From positions 1 to 24,956 of the forward strand of contig JBEKNT010000040.1 in assembly GCA_049522565.1 (NCBI GenBank): a DNA stretch of 24,956 bases. The letters are read 5' to 3'. The stretch is from JASHVB01 sp049522565 (GTDB lineage Bacteria > Pseudomonadota > Alphaproteobacteria > Acetobacterales > Acetobacteraceae). Of the stretch, positions 1 through 7,900 are shown in pieces. The position numbers were made by a program, and so were the translations under genes. Below the pieces are notes generated by a model, which was given only the letters and a program-made list of their open reading frames with translations, made no database searches and was not told where the DNA came from. Within the stretch, counting starts at the first letter, position 1. Each line of letters opens with the position of its first letter.

Positions 1-104
1 AGCCTACCACGGGGAAATCGGTAGGGAAGCCACGGCGGCAGCGCCGTGCCGTTCACATAAATGTCGAGCCTACCACGGGGAAATCGGTAGGGAAGCCACG
101 GCGG
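1..104. repeat. 38-bp direct repeat, two copies with 66-bp period
   Basis: The 38 bases at 1-38 recur exactly at 67-104, separated by 28 bases. Each copy contains the inverted pair CCTACC/GGTAGG (11-nt loop). In the first copy the right end continues into CACGGCG-GCAG-CGCCGTG (31-48), a 7-bp stem. The second copy diverges at 105, where the next inverted repeat begins. The first copy touches the window edge, so more units may lie to the left. No reading frame is supported. It looks like an intergenic palindromic repeat family rather than a gene. Confidence 0.75.
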
Positions 105-105
105 A

Positions 106-182
106 TCCGGTCTTCGTCGCGAGGGGCACCGATTACGGTGCGAAATGGAACTTCACGGACGCCCCTCGCGACGAAGACCGGA
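106..182. repeat. 22-bp perfect inverted repeat downstream of ftsH
   Basis: The arm at 106-127 (starts TCCGGTCTTCG) is perfectly complementary to 161-182 (ends GAAGACCGGA), with a 33-nt loop at 128-160. It lies 34 nt beyond the ftsH stop on the minus strand, so the transcript could form a long hairpin there. There is no T-run after it on either strand, so it is not a classical intrinsic terminator. A mobile palindromic intergenic element, or an mRNA 3' end stabiliser, fits as well. Confidence 0.7.
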
Positions 183-215
183 GGGGCCACGGCCCCAGGC
201 TTAACAAGCGGTGGC

Positions 216-2078
216 CTACCCCACCCCCACCATCTTCACCTTCGGCAGCTCATCCCCGCTCAGCGTCTCGTGCGCCAGCAGTGAGGCCGCCCCCTCGTCC
301 AGCGCCTCCCGGTTGTCCCGCAGAATTCCCACCGCGCGCGCCCGCGCCGCTTCCACATGCGCGCGCACCGCCAGGTCGATCTCGTGCGCCGTCTGGTCGG
401 AATACCGCCGCTGCTGCCAGAACACCCCAGGCTGGTCATGCAGAAACGACGCCTGGTCGGTATCCCAAGCCACCGGCCCCAGCTTGTCGTCCATGCCGAA
501 CCGCATGACGATGCCTCGCGCGATGTCGGTCGCCTTCGCCAGGTCGTCCGCCGCGCCGGTGGAAACGTCATCCCCCAAAATCATCTCCGCCGCCCGCCCG
601 CCGAGCAGGACGGTCATCTTGTCCTCCAGCTCCTGGCGGCTCATCAGGAACCGGTCGTCCACCGGCCGCTGCATCGTGTAGCCCAGTGCGCCGATGCCGC
701 GCGGAATGATCGAGACCTTCTGCACCGGGTCGCTGCCCGGAATCGCCAGCGCCACCAGCGCATGCCCCATCTCGTGATAGGCAACGATGCGCCGCTCCTT
801 CGGGATCAGCACGCGGGATTTCTTCTCCAGCCCGGCCACGATGCGCTCGATTGCGCGGGTAAAATCGTCCATCGACAGCGAATCACCGCCGCGCCGCGTT
901 GCCACCACCGCCGCCTCGTTCGCCAGGTTCGCCAGGTCCGCCCCGGTGAAGCCGGGTGTCAGCGCGGCGACGTCCTCGACCTTCACGTCGGGGGCCAGCC
1001 TCATCCGCTTCAGGTGGATGCGCAGGATATCCACCCGCCCCTTCTTGTCCGGCCGGTCCACCAGCACCTGGCGGTCGAACCGGCCCGCCCGCAGCAGCGC
1101 GGGGTCGAGGATCTCCGGCCGGTTGGTCGCCGCCAGCACGACGATCGCCACCGAGCGGTCGAACCCGTCCATCTCCGCCAACAACTGGTTCAGCGTCTGC
1201 TCTTTTTCGTCCTGCCCGGTCATCGGCGACATGCCGCGCGCCCGGCCCAGCGCGTCCAGTTCGTCGATGAAGATGATGCACGGCGCGGATTCGCGCGCCT
1301 TCTCGAACATGTCGCGCACCCGCGCCGCGCCGACGCCCACGAACATCTCCACGAACTCGGCGCCGTTGGTGGAAAAGAACGCCACGCCCGCCTCGCCCGC
1401 CACCGCGCGCGCCAGCAGGGTTTTGCCGGTGCCCGGCGGCCCGACCAGCAGGATGCCGCGCGGGATATGCGCGCCCAGCCGGCCGAACTCGTCCGGTCGC
1501 TTGAGGAAATCGACGATCTCGTGCAGCTCCGCCTTCGCCTCGTCCACCCCGGCCACGTCGTCGAACGTGGTCTGGATGCCGGTCTCGGCGGTGATCAGCT
1601 TGGCGCGGCTGCGGCCGATCGAGAACAGCCCGCCGCCCAGGCCGCCGCGCCCGCCGGCACCGCCGCCCATCATCGCACGCGAGGCCCACAGCCAGATGCC
1701 GACGAACAGCAGCGGCGGGACGATCCAGGACAGCAGCGCACTCAGCGCCGTGCTCGACGGCACGCTGCTATATTCCACGCCGTGCTTGGCCAGTTCGCCG
1801 GCGAGGTCCGAAGGCACCTGCACCGTGCTGAACTGCGTGTTGCCGTCAGGCAATTTCTCGCTGAGCGTGCCGTGCAGCAGGTCGCCGGAGACGGTGACCT
1901 GCTTCACCTTGCCGGCATCGAGGTACTGCTGGAACTGGCTGTACGGGATGACGTCCGTGCCACCGCCGCCGCCGCCACCGCCACCGCCGTAGCCGAACAC
2001 GCCGAGCAGGGTTACCACCATCAGTCCGAGAAAGATCAGCCAGATGGCGGAGGGAAGTTGCGGCTTCGGCGGTGGCAC
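216..2078 (-). CDS. ftsH: ATP-dependent zinc metalloprotease FtsH
   Basis: FtsH is the inner-membrane AAA+ protease that extracts and degrades membrane and short-lived cytosolic proteins as a hexamer. With the chosen GTG start the protein has 620 residues: TM1 at about 11-30, a run of ten Gly at 31-40, a periplasmic domain, TM2 at about 112-132, a Gly-rich cytoplasmic linker, then the AAA module. Visible motifs are Walker A GPPGTGKT (213-220), Walker B IIFIDE (268-273), pore loop FVGVG, the second region of homology with an Arg finger (TNRPEILDPALLRAGRFDR), the zinc site HEMGH (435-439) and a downstream acidic ligand in TGAADDLAKATD. The zinc motif has Met where HEAGH is usual. A TTG start at 2108 would add ten residues, but GTG at 2078 has GAGGAG placed 7 nt upstream. 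All catalytic residues are intact. The C-terminal tail is short, ending soon after the protease domain. Confidence 0.97.
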   Translation of the reverse strand: MPPPKPQLPSAIWLIFLGLMVVTLLGVFGYGGGGGGGGGGTDVIPYSQFQQYLDAGKVKQVTVSGDLLHGTLSEKLPDGNTQFSTVQVPSDLAGELAKHGVEYSSVPSSTALSALLSWIVPPLLFVGIWLWASRAMMGGGAGGRGGLGGGLFSIGRSRAKLITAETGIQTTFDDVAGVDEAKAELHEIVDFLKRPDEFGRLGAHIPRGILLVGPPGTGKTLLARAVAGEAGVAFFSTNGAEFVEMFVGVGAARVRDMFEKARESAPCIIFIDELDALGRARGMSPMTGQDEKEQTLNQLLAEMDGFDRSVAIVVLAATNRPEILDPALLRAGRFDRQVLVDRPDKKGRVDILRIHLKRMRLAPDVKVEDVAALTPGFTGADLANLANEAAVVATRRGGDSLSMDDFTRAIERIVAGLEKKSRVLIPKERRIVAYHEMGHALVALAIPGSDPVQKVSIIPRGIGALGYTMQRPVDDRFLMSRQELEDKMTVLLGGRAAEMILGDDVSTGAADDLAKATDIARGIVMRFGMDDKLGPVAWDTDQASFLHDQPGVFWQQRRYSDQTAHEIDLAVRAHVEAARARAVGILRDNREALDEGAASLLAHETLSGDELPKVKMVGVG

Positions 2079-2085
2079 GGTGTGT

Positions 2086-2091
2086 CTCCTC
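2086..2091 (-). promoter_or_regulatory. Shine-Dalgarno site fixing the ftsH start
   Basis: Read on the minus strand, GAGGAG is followed by ACACACC and then GTG at 2078. This strong site with 7-nt spacing supports GTG 2078 over the TTG at 2108. Confidence 0.75.
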
Positions 2092-2334
2092 GGCAGGCGC
2101 CGCAACAATGCCGGCGGAGCGCGAGGGAAAGCAACAAACCGGCGGCCGGCGCGGGTCCCGGCGTGTCGGAAGCAACGGCGAACGGAGAGCGCGCGTCAGT
2201 TGGCAGGGCCATCGCATTGGGCCAGGCGCGTGGGTTCGCGCATGGCGCGGCATGTCGTCTCGGCGATAACCGTGACACGAGGCGCCGAAGCAAGCGTTTG
2301 GCACGGCGTTGGCCAGCGGTCCCCGCGTCGGCGA

Positions 2335-3162
2335 TCAACCGAACCGGCTACGGATGCTGGCCTTCAGCGCGGGGGGAAAGTGCCGTGGAATCGACGCGGT
2401 CCTGCCGGAGAGGTCCACCGGCACGTAGCCGCCGCCCAGCTTGCGCATCACGAAAAAACCTTCATAGGCCGACACCGGCCCAAGTGCCTCCGCGACGGCG
2501 CGGGTGACACCGGGGTGGTAGCGAACCCCGGTCGCCGGATCCTGCCTGTAGTGGATCGCCGGATCCAGTGCGGCGCAGGCGCTCGCCGGTGCCTGATGCT
2601 CCAGATCGTCGCCGCACAACAGGCCACCGTCGGCCAGCAAGCGGTCAGCCTCGCGCAGTTCGTTCGCCACCGCCGCATAGCGGTGATCGCCGTCGATGAA
2701 GACAAGGTCGAACGCGCCGTCGGCGAAATAGGGCAGGACGTCCTCTGACCGGCCGCGCACGTGATCGATGCGGACACCTGGCGGCGCAAAGGTCAGGTTG
2801 TGCCGGAACAGGTTGTAGGACAGATCGGAACGCGCCATGAAATCCATCGTCGCCATGACCCCGCCCGCCTGTATCTCGGCTGGGCTCCAGTAGCTGGCCC
2901 AGGGATCGACGCACAGGATGCTGCCCTTGTGCGGCACGCGTTCGTCCAGGGCCTGCGCCCAGGTCAACGTGCTGAAGCCGATCCAGGAACCGATCTCCAG
3001 CACGCGCACCGCGCGGTCGAGATCCTGCAACGTGGCCACTGCCGCCGCCATGTAGAGATGACGCAACGGCTCGCCCATCACCCCCATCGTATTGCCGAGA
3101 AAATATGGCTCGTTCGGGAACAGCACCGCGAGTTCAGGCAGCGATGACATTGCGCGCCCCAT
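2335..3162 (-). CDS. class I SAM-dependent methyltransferase (Methyltransf_24-like)
   Basis: This predicted small-molecule or sugar O-methyltransferase has 275 residues from ATG 3162. The SAM-binding motif I is VLEIGSWIGFS (54-64). The end of strand beta-2 carries an acidic residue in ILCVDPW, and the post-motif region reads DLVFIDGDHRYAAVANEL (152-169) followed by LLADGGLLCGDDLEH. The FIDGDH...GGLLCGDD pattern is typical of the Methyltransf_24/CmcI-like group. The frame stays open to 3438, but residues upstream of 3162 are low-complexity Arg/Pro/Gly with no domain, so I take the MGRAMSSLPEL start. ATG at 3150 is an alternative. Neither has a strong ribosome site. It is co-directional with ftsH but separated by 256 bp, so it is probably its own unit. 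The substrate is unknown. Confidence 0.85.
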   Translation of the reverse strand: MGRAMSSLPELAVLFPNEPYFLGNTMGVMGEPLRHLYMAAAVATLQDLDRAVRVLEIGSWIGFSTLTWAQALDERVPHKGSILCVDPWASYWSPAEIQAGGVMATMDFMARSDLSYNLFRHNLTFAPPGVRIDHVRGRSEDVLPYFADGAFDLVFIDGDHRYAAVANELREADRLLADGGLLCGDDLEHQAPASACAALDPAIHYRQDPATGVRYHPGVTRAVAEALGPVSAYEGFFVMRKLGGGYVPVDLSGRTASIPRHFPPALKASIRSRFG

Positions 3163-3734
3163 GTTCCACGGCCCGTGCACGGCGCATGACCGTGCTGGAT
3201 CCAGCCGATTGGTTGCCGTGCCGCCCGGTCTTGCACGGATGCCCACCTCCACCGGCGTTGCCCGCCGGCCGGGCGCAGCCGCTTCGTCTCCTTCCGTGCC
3301 GCCTTGCACGCCCGGCAGGCGCGTCCCACCCATCCGGCGACCTGCCAAACGGTGCGCGGCGCCAGCCTGGTATAGGCCGGCCAAAACGATAACGCACGGC
3401 ACGCGCACCCCCGTCATGGACTGGCTCGATCCGGCCATCTAGGCGCCGCAGAGCCGCGACGGATGACCGGGTCAAGCCTGGCCACGACGGGAAGAGCGCC
3501 GGTGCGAACCAGCCGAGAGCCAATCGTTCAGGTCGATGGTGTTAGGGCAACCGGCTTACGATTCCCTTAACGGCCGCCGCGCAATGTCGCGCTGCGTCAC
3601 CCGCGGACCGATCCACGGCAATCGGAGGTCGGCCGCCTCGGGCGTCCGCGCGATCGCCGGCGTTGACCCTTTCCTGCTGGCCAACGCACCGCCACAAATG
3701 CCCCGTCTTGAATTGGGCGGCGGGAGGCCGGCTG
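3163..3734. other. intergenic region without a supported gene
   Basis: About 570 bases lie between the divergent methyltransferase and nagA genes. Frames open here on both strands are short, Arg/Pro/Ala-rich and show no motif, so I call none. A 17-bp segment at 3468-3484 (CGGGTCAAGCCTGGCCA) recurs with two mismatches at 23064-23080 and may be a dispersed intergenic element. Promoters for both divergent genes should lie here, but I cannot place a convincing -35/-10 pair. Confidence 0.5.
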
Positions 3735-4754
3735 ATGCACACCACCGGACTGATCGATCTGCAGGTGAACGGCTATGCCGGTGTCGACTTCAACGACCCC
3801 GCGCTCGACGCCGCCGCGCTCGACCACGCGCTGCACAGCATGCTGCGCGCCGGCGTCACCACCTGCCTGCCGACGCTGATCACCGCGCCGGAAGCCGCCT
3901 TGGCCGAGCGGTTCGCCGCACTGGACCGCGCCGTCGCCAACAGCCGGCTGGGGCCGCTGATGGTGCCTGGCTTCCACCTGGAGGGACCCTTCCTCAACCC
4001 CGCGCCCGGTTTCGCCGGCTGCCATCCGCCGACCGCCATGCTGCCGCCCGACCCCGGTTTGCTCATGCGCCTCGCCGCCCCCCTCGCCCGGCCGATCCTG
4101 TTGCTCACCCTCGCGCCGGAGCAGCCGGGGGGGATGGCGCTGATCGCCTGGGCGAGACAGCGGGCAATGCTGGTGGCGATCGGCCACAGCGCCGCCGATG
4201 ACGCGACCGTGGCGGACGCCGCCCGGGCGGGCGCCGCGCTAAGCACCCATCTCGGCAACGCCCTGCCCCACACGTTGCCGAAGTTCCGCAACCCGCTGAT
4301 CGCCCAGCTCGCCGAGGACCGCCTCGCCGCCAGCTTCATCGCCGACGGCATCCATATCCCGCTGCCCGCGCTGAAGGTGCTGCTGCGCGCCAAGGGCCTG
4401 TCGCGCGCGGTGCTGGTAACCGACGCCACGACGGCCGCGGCAGCGCCCCCTGGGCTTTATCGGTTTGCCGGCAGGTCGATAGAACATGCCGCCGATGGCT
4501 CCGTCCGCGAGCCGGGCAGCGACGTGCTGGCCGGCTCGGCGCTATGCCTCGACCAGGCGGTGCGCAACCTGGTTGCCTGGGGCCTTGCCGCGCCGGCCGA
4601 GGCGGTCCGGCTGGCCTCCGCCAATCCGGCCGCGCTGCTGGCGCCGGCACTGGCGGCACGCGGCATCGTTCTGCCGGCGGGCAGCGCGACGTGGTCGCCT
4701 GGGCTGGTGCCGCGGCAGGTGAAGGTCGGCGAGGTGGAGCACCGCGCCGGCTGA
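3735..4754 (+). CDS. nagA: N-acetylglucosamine-6-phosphate deacetylase, short form
   Basis: NagA removes the acetyl group from GlcNAc-6-phosphate, giving glucosamine-6-phosphate for amino-sugar recycling or UDP-GlcNAc synthesis. The 339-residue protein shows the amidohydrolase-barrel signature of NagA: GLIDLQVNGYAGVDFND (5-21, where NagA has QxN in place of HxH), HLEGPF with metal ligand Glu83, GHSAADD with His151, STHLGNALPH with His172, ADGIHI with His207, and LVTDAT with catalytic Asp230. The C-terminal segment SDVLAGSALCLDQAVRNLV also matches. ATG 3735 is chosen because GGGAGG lies 7 nt upstream. E. coli NagA is about 380 residues, and this protein lacks the roughly 50-residue N-terminal part of the small beta domain. 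The frame extends only to a TTG at 3663, adding 24 residues without an obvious domain. All catalytic residues are present, so it may be active. Confidence 0.9.
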   Translation: MHTTGLIDLQVNGYAGVDFNDPALDAAALDHALHSMLRAGVTTCLPTLITAPEAALAERFAALDRAVANSRLGPLMVPGFHLEGPFLNPAPGFAGCHPPTAMLPPDPGLLMRLAAPLARPILLLTLAPEQPGGMALIAWARQRAMLVAIGHSAADDATVADAARAGAALSTHLGNALPHTLPKFRNPLIAQLAEDRLAASFIADGIHIPLPALKVLLRAKGLSRAVLVTDATTAAAAPPGLYRFAGRSIEHAADGSVREPGSDVLAGSALCLDQAVRNLVAWGLAAPAEAVRLASANPAALLAPALAARGIVLPAGSATWSPGLVPRQVKVGEVEHRAG

Positions 4755-4876
4755 CCCGGCCGGCCGAATCGCACGACGAAAAACCCCACCGCATTTCGCC
4801 TCCGGCCGACGAACGAAACCCGTCCGACCCCGCCGGCGCGAACGTTTTGTTTACCTATTCGGCGTAGGCAGGTGCG

Positions 4877-4891
4877 GCGCGAATATCGCGC
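4877..4891. promoter_or_regulatory. short palindrome upstream of the giant gene
   Basis: The sequence is GCGCGAATATCGCGC, with 6-bp arms and a 3-nt centre, between the AT-rich patch and the start of the 11.4-kb gene. Its position suits a repressor site or 5' leader hairpin. In a GC-rich genome a 6-bp palindrome can also be chance. Confidence 0.25.
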
Positions 4892-4942
4892 AGACCACCA
4901 GGTGCAGGGGCAAAACGGCCAATTCCTGGTTTCCGTTCGCCC

Positions 4943-4947
4943 AGGAG
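4943..4947 (+). promoter_or_regulatory. Shine-Dalgarno site fixing the giant ORF start
   Basis: AGGAG is followed by 8 nt and then GTG at 4956. The frame is open from 4872, but the 28 residues before 4956 have a different composition (Arg, Gln, Pro) from the repeat protein, so translation most likely begins at 4956. Confidence 0.7.
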
Positions 4948-4955
4948 TCGCCCCC

Positions 4956-7900
4956 GTGTCCGACACCGTTACCTTTGGCAATGCCAATGTCACCGAGACA
5001 TTCAGCACCGTCGACACATTGATCGGCGGCACCGGCAACGACACCATAACCTTTACCGGCGTACTCTCGAATGCGAGCATCTCGCTCGGCGGCGGCACCG
5101 ACATCCTGACCCTGGGAGACGAGGGCAACACCGTCACCGTCGGCGGAACGCAGACCGTTTACGGCGGCGCCGGCGACGACAACGTCACGCTCAGCACCTT
5201 GCTCACCACCTCCATGGCGGTGGATCTCCAAGGCGGCAACAACACTCTTACCTTGGACGCCGGCACCAATACCGGCACGGTCAGTAATATCGGCACGCTG
5301 ATCGGCAGCACCGGCACCGACACGATTACGCTCGGCACTGCGATCGACAACGGCAGCGCCAGTCTTGGCACCGGGGCAGATACGCTGACGCTGGCCAACG
5401 GAACCAATAGCCTCACCGTTGCCAGTATCGCGACCGTCGACGGCGGCACCGGCGCCGATACCGTCACACTTGGGGCAGCCGCCGAGAACGACGACTTCGA
5501 CCTCGGCTCGGGCGGCAGCACGCTGAATCTGGGAGATTTCAACAACACACTCACCGTCGCCAACGCCACAACCATCACCGGCGGCGCAGGCAACGACGAC
5601 GTCACCTTGTCTACCGCTCTCACCACCGCCATGTCGGTCGATCTCGGCACCGGCGAAAGCACGCTCAACCTGGCCAACGGCGGCAACACCGCCACGATCG
5701 GCAACGTCGCGACGTTGAACGGCGGCACCGGCACCGACCTGATCACGCTGAGTGTCGCGCTGAGCAATGCCAGCATCAGCCTGGGCAGCGGCGCCGACGT
5801 GCTGACGTTCGAGGCCGCCGGAAACACGGCGACAGTGTCGAACGTCGAGTCGATCATCGGCACCGGCGGCAGCGATGCCATCACGTTGGGCACCGGACTG
5901 ACCACCAGCATGAAGGTGGACCTCGGCACCGGCAACAATGCTCTTACCCTGGCCAGCGGCGCCAACACTGGCACGGTCTACAACGTCGACACGCTGATTG
6001 GCGGCATCGGCACGGATATCATCACTCTGGGCGGCGGGACGACCAACGCCAGCGTCGATCTGGGCACCGGCGCGGACAAGCTGACGCTGGCCAACGCCAC
6101 GAACACCCTCACCATCTCCGACGTCGCGACCATCGTCGGCGGCACCGGCAATGACACCGTCACGCTTGGCGACGCGGCCAATAACGCGAGCGTCAGCCTC
6201 GGCAGCGGCTCCGACTCACTGACACTCGGCAACTTCACCAACACGCTCACGGTCGGCAACGTCACCAGCATCATCGGCGGTTCAGGCACCGACAACGTCA
6301 CGCTGACCACCGCGATCAGCAACAGCACAGAGGAAGACCTCGGCTCCAGCGTCAGCACGCTGACCCTGGCCAACCTGGCCAATAGCGGCTCGGTCAGCAA
6401 CATCGACACGCTGATCGGCGGCTCCGGCAACGACGTCATCACGCTCAACACCGCCGCCAGCAACGCCAGCATCAGCCTCGGCAGCGGCAGCGACAGTATC
6501 ACCTTCGAAGACTTCAACAACACCGCCACGGTGGCGGACACCACGTCGGTTATCGGCACCAGCGGCAACGACAGCATCACTTTGGGCAGCGCGCTGACCA
6601 CCAGCATGCACGTGGACCTGGGCGCCGGCAACAATACGCTGACGTTGGGCGATTATTCCAACGCCGGCACGGTCAACGACGTCGACACGCTGATCGGCGG
6701 CACCGGCGCCGACGTCATCACCCTGGGCGACGCCGGCACCACCAGCGCCGACCTCGGCGGCGGGGCGGACAAGCTGACCCTGGCGACCGCCGGCGACACC
6801 ATCACCGTCGCCAACATCCAGACGCTGATCGGCAGCGCCGGCACCGATACCGTCACGCTGGCGACCGCACTGACCGACAGCATGTCGGTCGACCTGACCG
6901 GCAGCACCAGCACGCTGACATTGGATAACGGCACCAACATCGGCAGCGTCAGCGGTGTCGATACGCTGATCGGTGGCACCGGCAACGACACGGTCACGCT
7001 GGGGGCCGCGATCGCCAACGGCAGCATCAGTCTCGGGTCGGGCGCCGACACGCTGACCTTCGGCAACTTCACCAACACTGCCACCGTCACCAACGTCGAT
7101 ACCATCCTGGGCGGCACCGGCAACGATACCGTCACCCTGGGCGCCGCGGTGAACAATGCCAGCATCAGCCTCGGCAGCGGCACCGACAAGGTGACCTTCG
7201 CCGATGTTGCCAATACCGCGACCGTGTCGAACACCACCTCGATTATCGGCACCGGCGGCGGCGATACCATCACTTTGGGCAGCGCGCTGACCACGGGCAT
7301 GACCGTTGACCTCGGTGCCGGCGCGAACACCCTTACGTTGAACAACAGCGCCAACACCGGCACGGTCACCAACGTCGACACGTTGCTCGGCGGCACCGGC
7401 ACCGACACCGTGACGTTGGGCGGCGGCACCACCAACGCGAGCGTCAATCTCGGCGCCGGCGCCGATACGCTGACCCTGGCCAACGCCACCAACAGCCTCA
7501 CCGTCGCCAACGTGAGGACCATCGTCGGCGGCACCGGTAACGACACCGTCACGCTTGGCACCGCCGTCAGCAACGCCAGCGTCAGTCTCGGCAGCGGCAC
7601 CGACACGCTGACACTCGGCAACTATGCCAACACCCTCACGATCGGCAACGTTACCAGCATTGTTGGTCGTTCAGGCACCGATAACGTCGTCCTGTCCACC
7701 GCGCTGAGCGACAGCACGGGAGTCGATCTCGGCACCAGCACCAGCACGCTCACCCTCGCAAACCTCGCCAACACCGGCTCGGTCAGCAACGTCGACACAC
7801 TGCTCGGCGGCACCGGCAGCGACGTCATCACGCTCAACACGGCCGCCAACAACACCAGTATCAGTCTGGGCAGCGGCACCGACAAAATCACCTTCGGCGA

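Larger units (their letters stand above)
4755..4955. other. leader region of the giant repeat-protein operon
   Basis: This 201-bp gap contains a locally AT-rich patch around 4843-4860 (TTTTGTTTACC) that would suit a promoter, but I cannot fit a consensus -35/-10 pair. Downstream, 4877-4891 is a perfect 6-bp inverted repeat, GCGCGA-ATA-TCGCGC, about 65 nt before the start codon. It could be an operator or a leader hairpin. Confidence 0.35.

Noticed and set aside
1..104. Possible CRISPR repeat-spacer unit (38-bp repeat, 28-bp spacer).
   Set aside because: Only two copies, the second 'spacer' is a 22-bp inverted-repeat element, and no cas gene is present. A palindromic intergenic repeat is more likely, though the left edge cannot be inspected.
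106..182. Intrinsic terminator for ftsH.
   Set aside because: The stem is long and perfect but the loop is 33 nt and no U-run follows, so I list it as an inverted repeat instead.
357..2507. Plus-strand 716-codon frame opposite ftsH.
   Set aside because: It is Arg/His/Gln-rich with no motif, and is antisense to a clear ftsH gene.
3163..3438. N-terminal extension of the minus-strand methyltransferase up to 3438.
   Set aside because: The extra 92 residues are Arg/Gly/Pro-rich with no domain, unlike the compact methyltransferase that starts at MGRAMSS.
3536..4201. Plus-strand 221-codon frame overlapping nagA.
   Set aside because: It is the Arg-rich +1/+2 shadow of nagA; nagA has catalytic motifs and a good ribosome site.
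4843..4875. Sigma-70 promoter around TTGTTT upstream of the giant gene.
   Set aside because: No -10-like hexamer lies at 16-18 nt; only the AT-rich patch is noted.
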